Assembly: GCF_004138485.1 (NCBI RefSeq) | Contig: NZ_RYEV01000005.1 | Span: 372,001-436,000, forward strand | Direction: 5' to 3' | DNA length: 64,000 nucleotides | Source of the DNA: Peristeroidobacter soli | GTDB lineage: Bacteria > Pseudomonadota > Gammaproteobacteria > Steroidobacterales > Steroidobacteraceae | Shown here: positions 34,718 to 44,105 of the stretch, in pieces | Layout of the letters: every line of letters starts with the position of its first letter | How positions within the stretch are numbered: position 1 is the first letter of the stretch | Made by a program: the position numbers and the translations under genes | Notes under the pieces: generated by a model | Database searches by the model: none | The model's input: the letters and a program-made list of their open reading frames with translations, nothing else | Told to the model about the DNA's origin: nothing

Positions 34718-36388
34718 ATGTCGGAAGTGACTCTGCAAAATCTGATTCTCGCGGGCATCGCGTTCTTCGCGCTGCTGTTGATAGGCATCATCTTCTCGCG
34801 GCTGTATCGCCGCTCCTCGAAGGAACGATCCTTCGTGCGCACCGGGCTGGGCGGGCAGAAGGTGGTGATGGATGGCGGTGCCATCGTGTTTCCGGTGTTC
34901 CACGAAACCATCCTGGTGAACATGAACACGCTCAAGCTCGAAGTCACCCGCTTCGGCAAGGACTCGCTGTTCACCAAGGACCGCATGCGAGTGGACGTGG
35001 TGGTCGCGTTCTTCGTGCGGGTCGTGCCGACCAAGGAGGGCATCGCGAATGCCGCGCAGACCTTGGGTCAACGCACGATCGACCCTGAGCAGCTGTCGCA
35101 GCTGGTGGAAGACAAGTTCGTCGACGCGCTGCGCGCCGCGGCCGTGTCGATGACCATGCAGGAGCTGCTCGACAAGCGTCAGGACTTCATCCAGGGCGTG
35201 CAGAACGCGGTGAGCGAAGATCTGTTGAAGAACGGCCTGGAGCTGGAGAGCGTGTCGCTGACCCGCATCGACCAGACAGCCATGCAGTTCTTCGATCCGA
35301 ACAATGCTTTCGACGCCGAGGGTCTGACGCGTCTGACCGAACAGACGCAGCGTCGCAACCGCGAGCGCAACGAGATCGAGCAGGACACGTCGGTCGCCAT
35401 CTCGCGCAAGAACTTCGAAGCCAAACAGCTGCAGCTGGAGATCGATCGTCAGAAGCGCTTTGCCGAGCTCGCGCAGTCGCAGGAGGTCGCGGCTCGCGAG
35501 GCCGAGCAGAACTCGATCGTCGCCAAGGTGCAGGCTGAGCGTTCCCGGGAAGCCGAGGAGGCGAAGATCACTGCCGCTCGTCAGATTCGCGAGGCCGAAG
35601 TGGCCAAGGAACAGGCGGTGCGCCAGCGCGTCGTCGAAGCCGAGCGCGAGGTGAAGATCGCGACCATCGAACAACAGCGCGCCACCGAGATCGCCGATCA
35701 GAACAAAGCGATTTCCATCGCGCAGAAATCCGAGGAACAGTCCAAGGCTCAGGCCAGCGCCAACCTGGCGTTGGCCGAAGCCGTGAAGTCCGAGCAGGCC
35801 GTGAAGACTGCCGAGGAAGTGGCGAAGGCCGAACGTGATAAGCAGGTGACGCTGGTGCTGGCTTCGCAGGAAGCCGAACGCCAGGCCATCAGCGTGAAAG
35901 TCTCGGCGCTCGCGGAAAAAGAAGCGTCGGAAGCCAAGGCCGATGCCATCCGCACGCTCGCCAAGGCGAACCGCGAGAACTACGAGGCGGAAGCGGCCGG
36001 TAAGCGCGCGTTGAACGAGGCCATCAACACGCTTTCGAACGCGCAGATCTCGTTGCAGGAAAAGCTCGCGTTGATCCAGGCGCTGCCGAAGATCATCGAA
36101 GAGGCGGTGCGGCCGATGCAGAGCATCGACTCGATCCGCATCATGCAGGTCGACGGTCTCAACACCGGTGCCGCCGGTGCGCAGGCGGGCGATCAAGGCA
36201 ACGGCGCGGGCGGCGGCAACCTCGCCGAACAGGCGGTGGGCGCGGCCTTGAAGTATCGGGCGTACGCGCCGGTGGTCGATCAGCTCATCAAGGAAGTGGG
36301 CTTGTCCGGCAACGGTCTGGACGGGCTGATCAAGTCTTCGGCGGCGGTCTCGCCGCCGGCTGCACCGCCGGTGCCGATGCCGTCCTGA
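34718..36388 (+). CDS. yqiK: YqiK-like flotillin family protein
   Basis: A 556-residue SPFH/flotillin protein. An N-terminal membrane helix (LILAGIAFFALLLIGIIF) is followed by the SPFH domain (TGLGGQKVVMDGGAIVFPVF at its start). A very long Glu/Ala/Lys-rich coiled coil (about 220-430) and a C-terminal Gly/Ala/Pro tail complete it. Flotillins form membrane-attached oligomers that shape lipid domains. ATG 34718 is chosen because GGGGAG lies about 7 bases upstream and the length fits E. coli YqiK; a TTG at 34685 with GGAGG upstream is an alternative. A terminator follows. Confidence 0.9.
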   Translation: MSEVTLQNLILAGIAFFALLLIGIIFSRLYRRSSKERSFVRTGLGGQKVVMDGGAIVFPVFHETILVNMNTLKLEVTRFGKDSLFTKDRMRVDVVVAFFVRVVPTKEGIANAAQTLGQRTIDPEQLSQLVEDKFVDALRAAAVSMTMQELLDKRQDFIQGVQNAVSEDLLKNGLELESVSLTRIDQTAMQFFDPNNAFDAEGLTRLTEQTQRRNRERNEIEQDTSVAISRKNFEAKQLQLEIDRQKRFAELAQSQEVAAREAEQNSIVAKVQAERSREAEEAKITAARQIREAEVAKEQAVRQRVVEAEREVKIATIEQQRATEIADQNKAISIAQKSEEQSKAQASANLALAEAVKSEQAVKTAEEVAKAERDKQVTLVLASQEAERQAISVKVSALAEKEASEAKADAIRTLAKANRENYEAEAAGKRALNEAINTLSNAQISLQEKLALIQALPKIIEEAVRPMQSIDSIRIMQVDGLNTGAAGAQAGDQGNGAGGGNLAEQAVGAALKYRAYAPVVDQLIKEVGLSGNGLDGLIKSSAAVSPPAAPPVPMPS

Positions 36389-36405
36389 GGTCTCGATGAC
36401 GATGC

Positions 36406-36440
36406 GGTCCGCGCCGGGCAGTGACTGGCGCGGACCTTTT
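36406..36440 (+). terminator. Rho-independent terminator after yqiK
   Basis: A 10-base perfect stem, GGTCCGCGCC (36406-36415) with GGCGCGGACC (36427-36436), an 11-base loop, then TTTT. It lies 18 bases after the yqiK stop and ends the yqiJK transcript. Confidence 0.85.
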
Positions 36441-36514
36441 GGCGAAGAGAACCGCCTCCAGTCCGTTATGATTCCGCGATCGGCCGGTCAGGCGTCAGAT
36501 GGAATCGGTATTCA

Positions 36515-37837
36515 ATGAAGCTCGCCAGTTGGGTGTTTCTGTTCAGCGCACTGCTCGCGGTCGAGGCGCCGGCCGCCGACACATCGGCCAGCAATCAGGC
36601 AGCCATCAAAGCCATCAGCGGCAAGCCCGCGGTGAAGGCAGCGCTGGCACAGATTCGTCGCGAAGACGAACGCACGCTGCGCGAGCAGATCGAGATCGCC
36701 GAGATTCCGGCCCCGGGTCGCAAGGAAGAAGCACGCGCCAATGACTACATGCGCCGCCTGCGCGAGCTCGGCTTGACTGAAGTCGCCACCGACTCCGAAG
36801 GCAATGTCATCGCAAGAAGGCCTGGAACGAGCCGCAAGGGGCCGACGCTGGTGCTGTCGGCGCATCTGGATACGGTGTTCAGTGCGGACACCGACGTAAA
36901 AGTCCGCAAGGAAGGCAATCGCTATCACGGTCCGGGTATCAGCGACGATGCTCGTGGTCTCGCCGTGCTGCTGACCGTGTTGCGCTCGATGCAGGAAAAC
37001 AAGATTCGCACGCAGGGCGATGTTTTATTCGTCGGCACCGTGGGCGAGGAGGGGCTGGGCAATCTACGGGGCGTGAAGGCGTTGTTCCGCGATCGTAACG
37101 ATCTCGACGGCTTCATCTCGGTCGATATCACTGAAACGCCGTCGATGCCTGCCGGGGAATCCGAAGTGGTGGCGCGCGCCGTCGGCAGCCATCGCTGGCA
37201 GATCACATTCACTGGACCGGGCGGCCACAGCTACGGAAATTTCGGGACGCCCAGCGCGGTGCATGCGATGGGGCGGGCGATCAGCGCGATCTCGGATCTG
37301 CAGGCGCCGGCCGAGCCGAAAACGACGTTCACCGTCGCCATCGTGTCCGGCGGCACGGCCATCAATGCGATCGCCGAGAAAGCTCAGCTCCAGCTCGACA
37401 TCCGTTCAGAATCCGCGGCCGCGCTCGCTGCATTGGAGGAACAGATCATGGCGGCGGCTGAACGCGCCGGCGTCGATGAGGGTAAGCGCTGGAACGCCGA
37501 CCCCGTGAAAGTCGAGCGGATCTTGCTGGGCGATCGGCCGGCGGGTGCCGGCAGCAACGATGGCCTCATGGCGTCCACGTGGATCGGTGCGATGGTGACC
37601 TTGGGCCGGAAGCCGCCGGTGCCGATCGCGGCCAGTACCGACGCCAACGTTCCGATGGGGCTGGGCATTCCGGCCATCACGGCCTCGGGCGGCGGCATTG
37701 CCGATAAGGAACATTCGCTGGATGAATGGTACGAACCGGTCGACGCCTGGCTCGGTCCCCAGGGCGTTTTGCTGACGACCCTGGCTTTGACGGGAATTGA
37801 CGGAGGCCCGAAGCCCTTGTTGCCGCGCCGTCGCTGA
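36515..37837 (+). CDS. Exported M20-family metallopeptidase
   Basis: A 440-residue protein with a signal peptide (about 1-21, ending APAA). The M20 core has the zinc ligands H in LSAHLDTVF, D in GPGISDDARG, and the Glu pair in GTVGEEGLG. The dimerisation (lid) domain begins around ITFTGPGGHSYGNFG. It is closest to PepT-like tripeptidases and aminoacylases, and the substrate cannot be fixed from sequence. It is preceded by the yqiK terminator and so has its own promoter in the 75-base gap. The following S41 peptidase gene is separated by about 100 bases. Confidence 0.88.
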   Translation: MKLASWVFLFSALLAVEAPAADTSASNQAAIKAISGKPAVKAALAQIRREDERTLREQIEIAEIPAPGRKEEARANDYMRRLRELGLTEVATDSEGNVIARRPGTSRKGPTLVLSAHLDTVFSADTDVKVRKEGNRYHGPGISDDARGLAVLLTVLRSMQENKIRTQGDVLFVGTVGEEGLGNLRGVKALFRDRNDLDGFISVDITETPSMPAGESEVVARAVGSHRWQITFTGPGGHSYGNFGTPSAVHAMGRAISAISDLQAPAEPKTTFTVAIVSGGTAINAIAEKAQLQLDIRSESAAALAALEEQIMAAAERAGVDEGKRWNADPVKVERILLGDRPAGAGSNDGLMASTWIGAMVTLGRKPPVPIAASTDANVPMGLGIPAITASGGGIADKEHSLDEWYEPVDAWLGPQGVLLTTLALTGIDGGPKPLLPRRR

Positions 37838-37939
37838 ACGAAGACGACCGGGGTGAGCCCGGATGTGCGGCGGGTACTACTGTTGATCTGAGGTCTGTAG
37901 TACAAACGTGCCCATCGAAGAAATGGGAGCGGTCTCTAC

Positions 37940-39487
37940 ATGGAATGGATGGCCCGGGGGGCGGTAATCGCGGTCGCGTTGTTGACGGTGGCGGGCTGCG
38001 GTGGGGGCGGTGGAGGCGGCGGCAGCGGCTCGATCGCCGGCGGCTCCAGCGGCAGCTCGAATGGCAGCTCGAATGGCACCTATACCGCCGGGGTCTTCCA
38101 GCCGTCCTCCAGCTACGCCAATCAGTGCAGCTCGACGTTCACCCAGAACATGTTTCTGCGCTCGTGGACCAACGAGCTGTATCTCTGGTACTCCGAAGTC
38201 CCGGACCGCGACCCGGGCAGCTCCTCGACGGCGGATTACTTCGCTGGCTTGAAGACGCCGGCGATCACCGCGTCGGGGCGTTCCAAGGATCAGTTTCATT
38301 TCACTTACTCGACCGCCGAGTGGGAGCAGCTCTCGCAGTCCGGCGTCGAAGTCGGCTATGGCGCGGAGTGGGTACTGATTGCGAGCACGCCGCCTCGCCA
38401 AGTCGTCGTTGCGTACTCCGAGCCGAACACTCCCGCCGGAACAGCGAATGTTCCGCGTGGCGCCGAGGTGCTGCTCGCTGACGGCGTCGATGTGGTGAAT
38501 GGCAACGCTACTGCGCTGAACGCTGCATTCTTCCCCGAGACCGCGGGCGAGACACATACGTTCCAGATTCGTGAAGCCAACAACGGCCCGGTGCGCAATA
38601 TCTCGCTCACCAGCGTCGCCGTGACCCACAAGCCCGTGCTCGTCTCCAGCATCATCGATCCGACCGGCATGCCGGTCGGTTATCTGCTGTTCAACGATCA
38701 CATCGCCACTGCCGAGGCGCAGCTGGTCAGCGCGATCACTTCGTTCCGTAACGCCGGCGTTCAGGATTTGATTCTGGACCTGCGTTACAACGGTGGCGGC
38801 TATCTGGACCTGGCCAGCGAGCTCGCCTACATGATCGCCGGCGCTCGGACCGCCGGTCAGACCTTCGAACGCTCGGTGTTCAACGACAAGTATCCGAACA
38901 CCAATCCCGTCGAGGGCGGGGCGTTGACGCCCACGCCGTTCTGGTCCACGGCGCAGGGTTTCAGTGTCACTCGCGGCACGGCGTTGCCGACGCTGAATCT
39001 GAATCGTGTGTATGTGATCACCAGCAGCAATACCTGCTCGGCGAGCGAGGCCATCATCAACAGCCTGCGCGGCATCGATGTGGAGGTGTATCAGATCGGC
39101 TCGACCACTTGCGGCAAGCCGTATGGCTTCTATCCCAAGGGAAACTGCGGCACCACGTACTTCTCGATTCAGTTCGAAGGGCGCAATGCCAAGGGTTTCG
39201 CCACCTATCCGGACGGCTTCACGCCAGTCAATTCGCCGGATATCGGCAGCGTCGATCTGCCGGGCTGCTCGGTGGCGGACGACTTCACGCATCCTTTGGG
39301 CGACACGGACGAGGCCCGGTTGCAGGCCGCGCTGAGCTTCCGGGCGAGCAACAACAACCCGCAATCCTGCCCGGCGGCGACCGGCTTCACGCCCGGCATC
39401 ACGTTCAGCTCGAAGATGGCGCTGTCCGGTACCGAAGGCGAGATGCTGAAGGCGCCGACCCGCACGAATCGAATCCTGCGCGAATAA
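37940..39487 (+). CDS. S41-family (C-terminal processing-like) peptidase, lipoprotein
   Basis: A 515-residue protein. The lipobox VAGC (Cys20) is followed by a run of 8 Gly and a Gly/Ser tether, so it is a lipid-anchored envelope protease. A PDZ-like region (about 150-220, VPRGAEVLLADGVDVV) precedes the tail-specific protease core. That core has DLRYNGGGYLDLASELA and the nucleophile segment SNTCSASEA, with S367 the likely catalytic Ser. The usual Lys four residues later is not evident at the expected spot, so the dyad is not fully assigned. The small lipoprotein gene follows after 8 bases. Confidence 0.85.
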   Translation: MEWMARGAVIAVALLTVAGCGGGGGGGGSGSIAGGSSGSSNGSSNGTYTAGVFQPSSSYANQCSSTFTQNMFLRSWTNELYLWYSEVPDRDPGSSSTADYFAGLKTPAITASGRSKDQFHFTYSTAEWEQLSQSGVEVGYGAEWVLIASTPPRQVVVAYSEPNTPAGTANVPRGAEVLLADGVDVVNGNATALNAAFFPETAGETHTFQIREANNGPVRNISLTSVAVTHKPVLVSSIIDPTGMPVGYLLFNDHIATAEAQLVSAITSFRNAGVQDLILDLRYNGGGYLDLASELAYMIAGARTAGQTFERSVFNDKYPNTNPVEGGALTPTPFWSTAQGFSVTRGTALPTLNLNRVYVITSSNTCSASEAIINSLRGIDVEVYQIGSTTCGKPYGFYPKGNCGTTYFSIQFEGRNAKGFATYPDGFTPVNSPDIGSVDLPGCSVADDFTHPLGDTDEARLQAALSFRASNNNPQSCPAATGFTPGITFSSKMALSGTEGEMLKAPTRTNRILRE

Positions 39488-39495
39488 GATCCGAC

Positions 39496-39861
39496 ATGCG
39501 CATCGTCGTGTTCAGTGCTCTCGTGACGTTGTCGGCGTGTGCTTCCGTCGCCAGCCAGGCTGGTCCGGCGGTGCTGACCGAATCGACGCCGGCAACACAC
39601 GCGGAGCTGGTGAAGGTCGTGAGCACGGCGCTGAATGTCGCCACGGTGACGATCGCGGACGATGCGCTCACCAAAGACAGCGAGCTGGTGATCGAGCGCA
39701 CGCCAATCCGCGATGCGGGCGGGCGCAGAGTGCAGGGGCGCGAGCTATCTCAGCCCGAACATTTCCAGCTGATCCGCGCCAACAACCGCTGCTTTCTCGT
39801 GCATGCGCGGACCAAGACCGAGTACGAGCTGCTCAGCGCCAGGTGCAGGCAGCTGCCCTAA
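39496..39861 (+). CDS. Small lipoprotein of unknown function
   Basis: A 121-residue protein with lipobox LSAC (Cys15) and a short mature part containing two cysteines (NNRCFLVHA and SARCRQLP) that may form a disulfide. No family recognised. It lies 8 bases behind the S41 peptidase gene and is probably co-transcribed with it. The ATG starting MRIVVFSALVT is chosen because it gives a signal peptide; the open frame upstream lies inside the peptidase gene. Its 3' end overlaps prpR (opposite strand) by 4 bases. Confidence 0.75.
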   Translation: MRIVVFSALVTLSACASVASQAGPAVLTESTPATHAELVKVVSTALNVATVTIADDALTKDSELVIERTPIRDAGGRRVQGRELSQPEHFQLIRANNRCFLVHARTKTEYELLSARCRQLP

Positions 39862-41795
39862 ACGGAACGTTCCTTTTTCAACTTGCGCCACAGCGTCGTG
39901 CGACTGATCCCCAGTCGCTCGCTCGCTTTGGCGTAAGAGCCGTCGCTTTCCTCGAGCACGCGTCGAATCAAATCGATCTCCGACTCGGCGCGATGCGCGG
40001 CGATGGAGGAGGTGACTTTGCCCGGTGCTGGAGCTGAGATCTCGGGCATCAGTTCGCGCAGCTGCATGTCGCTGAGTGCCGCGTCGTTCGGAGTGGCGAG
40101 CATCGCCACGCGCTCCAATAGATTCTCCAGCTCACGCACGTTGCCCGGCCACTCGTAATTCCAGGCGGCGTCCAGCAGTTTCTGCACGCGGGAATCGTGG
40201 GTGATATCGATACCCGTGCGCGTCGCAATCTTGCGCGCGAGGTGAGCGACCAGCTCGGGCAGATCCTGCCGTCGGTCGCGCAGGCCGGGCAGTTCCAGGC
40301 GCAGGATGTTGAGTCGATAGTAGAGGTCGCGGCGAAAGTCGCCGGTGCCGATGCGTTCGGTCAGATCGCGATGTGTGGCGGCGATCACGCGAACATCGAC
40401 TCGTGTCGGCTCGATCGCCCCGACTCGCAATATTTCCTTCTCTTGCAGCACGCGGAGCAGGCGGGTCTGCAAAGACACCGGCATCTCACCGATCTCATCG
40501 AGGAATATCGTGCCGGTGTGCGCGGCTTCGAACAGACCGAGCTTGCCGCCGCGACGCGCGCCCGTGAACGCGCCTTCCTCGTAACCGAACAACTCGCTTT
40601 CCAGCAGCGACTCTGGAAAGGCGCCGCAGTTGATGGCGATGAACGGTTGATTGGCGCGTTTGCTCGCGGCGTGGATGCCTTGCGCCAGCAGCTCTTTGCC
40701 GGTGCCGCTTTCCCCGAAGACCAGCACGGTCGCATCGCTGCGAGCGTATTGAGCGGCCAATGATCGGGTGTGAACGATGCCGGCGCTGGTGCCCACCAGA
40801 TCGGTGAGTCGATAGCGAACGTTGGCCGCGGGTTTGTGGCGGCGGGCGCGGAGATCGCGATCGACACGCTGAATCGATTCCGGATCCTGGGCTGTGAGCA
40901 CGGCGCCAGTCTGGGCGCCTTGCTCGGTAATTGGCAGCCGGCTCGTGAGCACGGCCCGCGTGCCGATTTTCTGCAGCTCGTCGATCTCAGTGCGTGGCTC
41001 GCGCAGGGTGCGGGCGAGTGAAAGCTCAGGTGCAATGTCACTGAGCTTGTGACCGATGAGATCCGATGCGGGCCGCTCCAACAGTCGCGCCATCGCGGGA
41101 TTCAGGATCTCGATCCGCTCATCCATGTCGACGGCAACCACGCCATCGCGCAACTGGCCGATGATGGTGTTCAAGCGTTCGCGCTTGGCGCCTTCCATGT
41201 GCGACAGGCGCGCCATTTCAACCGCATCGTCGAGCGCCTCGCGCACGGCATCTTCGGAATAAAGAAACACGCTGGCCATGCCGGCCGCTTCGGCGAGATC
41301 GGCGATCAAGCCCGGCGCGACCACGACTTCGATGCCGCGAGCGCGCAGCTCGAGCACACAATTCCGGGCTTCATCGGTGGTTCGATAGCTTCGCTGCTCG
41401 ATACCGAGGCCGAACAGCTCGTTGAACCGTTCGAGCTCGACGGGCAGGGCGCCGTGCGTCACCAACGCGATACGCGACGAAATGCTTCGCGCCCGGCCGA
41501 GCGCGCTCAGGATGTCGAAGCCGCCGACGCGGACCAGCACCACGGGCAGCTCGATATGCTGTCGAAGATAAGCGCCGTTGGAGCCAGCGGCCACGAGCAC
41601 GTCGATGGGCTGCTGGCGGCTCAACTCATTAATAGTGTCGACCGCGGTCTCGAAGCCGCTGTCGAGCACCTCGACCCGGGCGACCTGGGCGTAAGTGGGG
41701 GCGAGGTCCCGGAACAGGTCCTTCAGCCTGTGCAGGCCGACGGCGACGATGCGGAGCGGGTCATTGGGGCGGGCGACCTGGGCGTTCATGGCCAT
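39858..41795 (-). CDS. prpR: PrpR, sigma-54-dependent activator of propionate catabolism
   Basis: A 645-residue activator. The N-terminal PrpR_N domain (about 15-200, LRIVAVGLHRLKDLF at its start) senses 2-methylcitrate in known members. A PAS-like region (about 215-300) follows, then the AAA+ sigma-54-interaction domain with GESGTGKELL and GAFTGA (408-413). The C-terminal Fis-type helix-turn-helix is in GSYAKASERLGISRTTLWR. It is divergent from prpBC-acnD-prpF, with a sigma-54 promoter and two palindromes in the 191-base gap. The start may be this ATG or the one two codons later. Confidence 0.94.
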   Translation of the reverse strand: MAMNAQVARPNDPLRIVAVGLHRLKDLFRDLAPTYAQVARVEVLDSGFETAVDTINELSRQQPIDVLVAAGSNGAYLRQHIELPVVLVRVGGFDILSALGRARSISSRIALVTHGALPVELERFNELFGLGIEQRSYRTTDEARNCVLELRARGIEVVVAPGLIADLAEAAGMASVFLYSEDAVREALDDAVEMARLSHMEGAKRERLNTIIGQLRDGVVAVDMDERIEILNPAMARLLERPASDLIGHKLSDIAPELSLARTLREPRTEIDELQKIGTRAVLTSRLPITEQGAQTGAVLTAQDPESIQRVDRDLRARRHKPAANVRYRLTDLVGTSAGIVHTRSLAAQYARSDATVLVFGESGTGKELLAQGIHAASKRANQPFIAINCGAFPESLLESELFGYEEGAFTGARRGGKLGLFEAAHTGTIFLDEIGEMPVSLQTRLLRVLQEKEILRVGAIEPTRVDVRVIAATHRDLTERIGTGDFRRDLYYRLNILRLELPGLRDRRQDLPELVAHLARKIATRTGIDITHDSRVQKLLDAAWNYEWPGNVRELENLLERVAMLATPNDAALSDMQLRELMPEISAPAPGKVTSSIAAHRAESEIDLIRRVLEESDGSYAKASERLGISRTTLWRKLKKERSV

Positions 41796-41808
41796 GGTTT
41801 CAATCTGT

Positions 41809-41844
41809 TACAGTGGCGAAACTGTACCGTTTCAAAAGTGAAAC
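41809..41844. promoter_or_regulatory. Candidate PrpR upstream activating sites (two palindromes)
   Basis: TACAGT-N6-ACTGTA at 41809-41826 and GTTTCA-N4-TGAAAC at 41829-41844 stand side by side, about 85-120 bases upstream of the sigma-54 promoter of prpB. The distance and symmetry suit binding of an enhancer-type activator. The second resembles GTTTCA-type half-sites reported for PrpR. Confidence 0.65.
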
Positions 41845-41926
41845 CGCTACTGGCCGGCTGCGCCGGGCGCACACGGCATTCACCGAATAATCAATGGGTT
41901 AAACGGGGCTGTTGGTGCAGCCGGGG

Positions 41927-41942
41927 TGGCATAGGTCTTGCT
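41927..41942 (+). promoter_or_regulatory. Sigma-54 promoter of prpB
   Basis: TGGCATAGGTCTTGCT fits the -24/-12 consensus TGGCAC-N5-TTGCW with exact spacing. It lies 44 bases upstream of the prpB ATG and downstream of the PrpR palindromes. Confidence 0.85.
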
Positions 41943-41986
41943 CTCCCTCTGCAACCCAGTTTTCGACCGTTTCGCAGGAGACTTCC

Positions 41987-42865
41987 ATGGCATCCGCCGG
42001 ACAAAACTTCCGCTCCGCCCTGGCCGCCGAGCAACCGCTGCAGATCGTCGGCACGATCAATGCGAATCACGCGCTGCTCGCCAAGCGGGCCGGTTATCGC
42101 GCGATCTATCTGTCGGGCGGTGGCGTGGCTGCCGGTTCGCTGGGCATGCCGGACCTCGGCATCAACAATCTCGATGACGTGCTGACCGACATCCGTCGCA
42201 TCACCGACGTGTGCGATCTGCCGCTGATCGTCGACATCGACACCGGCTTCGGTCCGAGCGCGTTCAACATCGCCCGCACCGTGAAGAGCCTGATCAAGTT
42301 CGGCGCCGCCGGCTGTCACATCGAGGATCAGGTCGGCGCCAAGCGCTGCGGCCATCGTCCTGGCAAAGAGCTCGTGTCCACCGAAGAGATGGTGGATCGC
42401 GTGAAGGCGGCGGCGGATGCCAAGACCGACCCGTCGTTCTATTTGATCGCCCGCACCGACGCGATCGCCTCGTTCGGCATCGATGCCGCCATCGAGCGTT
42501 CCATCAAGTGCGTCGAGGCCGGGGCCGACGCCATCTTCGCCGAAGCGGCCTACGACCTGCCGACGTATCAGAAGTTCGTCGATGCGGTGAAGGTGCCGGT
42601 GCTGGCGAACATCACCGAGTTCGGCAAGACGCCGCTGTTCTCCGTGCCCGAGTTGAAGAGCGCGGGCGTGGCGATGGTGCTGTATCCGCTCAGTGCGTTC
42701 CGTGCCATGAACAAGGCCGCCGAGAATGTTTACGAGGCGATCCGCCGCGATGGCCATCAGCGCAATGTGATCGACACGATGCAGACGCGCGAAGAACTGT
42801 ATGAGCGCATCGGCTATCACGCTTACGAACAGCATCTCGATGCACTGTTCAAGGCGAAGAAATAA
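41987..42865 (+). CDS. prpB: 2-methylisocitrate lyase PrpB
   Basis: A 292-residue member of the isocitrate lyase family that cleaves 2-methylisocitrate to pyruvate and succinate. The catalytic loop is KRCGHRPGK, preceded by GCHIEDQV; the metal-site DIDTGFG and the [16 protein letters not shown] segment also match. The ATG has AGGAG 8 bases upstream; the longer open frame is not needed. It is the first gene of prpB-prpC-acnD-prpF under a sigma-54 promoter. Confidence 0.96.
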   Translation: MASAGQNFRSALAAEQPLQIVGTINANHALLAKRAGYRAIYLSGGGVAAGSLGMPDLGINNLDDVLTDIRRITDVCDLPLIVDIDTGFGPSAFNIARTVKSLIKFGAAGCHIEDQVGAKRCGHRPGKELVSTEEMVDRVKAAADAKTDPSFYLIARTDAIASFGIDAAIERSIKCVEAGADAIFAEAAYDLPTYQKFVDAVKVPVLANITEFGKTPLFSVPELKSAGVAMVLYPLSAFRAMNKAAENVYEAIRRDGHQRNVIDTMQTREELYERIGYHAYEQHLDALFKAKK

Positions 42866-42900
42866 CCGGGCGCCGCAAGCAATAAACGACCAGGAGAGAC

Positions 42901-44079
42901 ATGAAAATGACCGACGCTTCTACCCAAACTGGATCTGGCCAGCCCGGGTTCAAACCCAAAAAGTCCGTTGCGCTCTCGGGCACCGTCGCCGGCAACACCG
43001 CGCTGTGCACGGTCGGTCGCAGCGGCAACGATCTGCACTATCGCGGCTATGACATTCTCGATCTCGCGGCTCAGTCCGAGTTCGAAGAAATCGCGCATCT
43101 GCTGGTGCACGGCAAGTTGCCGACCGGCGCTGAACTGGCCGCCTACAAGACCAAGCTGAAAGCGCTGCGTGGTCTGCCGGCTGCTGTGAAGACTGCGCTC
43201 GAGCAGTTGCCGCCGTCGGCACATCCGATGGATGTGATGCGCACGGGCGTGTCCGTGCTCGGCTGCGTGAGCCCCGAGAAGGACGATCACAATCACGCTG
43301 GCGCGCGTGACATCGCCGACAAGCTGATGGCGTCGCTCGGCTCCATGCTGCTGTACTGGTATCACTACGCTCACAACGGCAAGCGCATCGAGACGGAGTC
43401 CGATGAGGATTCCATCGGCGGTCACTTCCTGCACCTGTTGCATCAGCAGAAGCCGCCGCGTTCGTGGGTGCGGGCGATGCATACGTCGCTGATCCTGTAC
43501 GCCGAGCACGAGTTCAACGCATCGACGTTCACGGCTCGCGTCGTCGCCGGCACCGGCTCCGACATGTTCTCGGCAATTTGCGGCGGCATCGGCGCGCTGC
43601 GTGGCCCAAAGCATGGCGGTGCCAACGAAGTGGCGTTCGAGATCCAGAAGCGCTACGACTCGCCGGCCGAGGCGGAAGCGGACATCCGTGCCCGCGTCGA
43701 GCGCAAGGAAGTCGTGATCGGCTTCGGCCATCCCGTCTACACGATCTCCGACCCGCGCAATAAGGTGATCAAGCAGGTCGCGCTGGATCTGTCGAAGGAA
43801 GCGGGCAACACCAAGATGTACGATATCGCCGAGCGCCTGGAGACGGTGATGTGGGAAATCAAGAAGATGTTCCCCAACCTGGACTGGTTCAGCGCCGTCA
43901 GCTACCACGTGATGGGCGTGCCCACCGCCATGTTCACGCCGCTGTTCGTGATCTCCCGCACCTCGGGTTGGAGCGCGCACATCATCGAGCAGCGCATTGA
44001 CGGTAAAATCATCCGTCCGAGCGCCAACTACACCGGTCCAGAGGACCAGAAGTTCCTGCCGATCGAACAGCGCAAGTAA
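42901..44079 (+). CDS. prpC: 2-methylcitrate synthase PrpC
   Basis: A 392-residue citrate-synthase-family enzyme that condenses propionyl-CoA with oxaloacetate. Family features include [16 protein letters not shown] near the N-terminus, [18 protein letters not shown] with the catalytic His, and GFGHPVY. AGGAG lies 5 bases before the ATG; a second ATG two codons later is possible. It is spaced 35 bases from prpB. It is distinguished from housekeeping citrate synthase by length and operon context. Confidence 0.95.
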   Translation: MKMTDASTQTGSGQPGFKPKKSVALSGTVAGNTALCTVGRSGNDLHYRGYDILDLAAQSEFEEIAHLLVHGKLPTGAELAAYKTKLKALRGLPAAVKTALEQLPPSAHPMDVMRTGVSVLGCVSPEKDDHNHAGARDIADKLMASLGSMLLYWYHYAHNGKRIETESDEDSIGGHFLHLLHQQKPPRSWVRAMHTSLILYAEHEFNASTFTARVVAGTGSDMFSAICGGIGALRGPKHGGANEVAFEIQKRYDSPAEAEADIRARVERKEVVIGFGHPVYTISDPRNKVIKQVALDLSKEAGNTKMYDIAERLETVMWEIKKMFPNLDWFSAVSYHVMGVPTAMFTPLFVISRTSGWSAHIIEQRIDGKIIRPSANYTGPEDQKFLPIEQRK

Positions 44080-44105
44080 CCGCTAACAGCCAACCGCCAT
44101 CCGCT

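Noticed and set aside
34649-36196. Long open frame (515 codons) opposite yqiK
   Set aside because: Leu/Arg/His-rich antisense shadow of the flotillin coiled coil.
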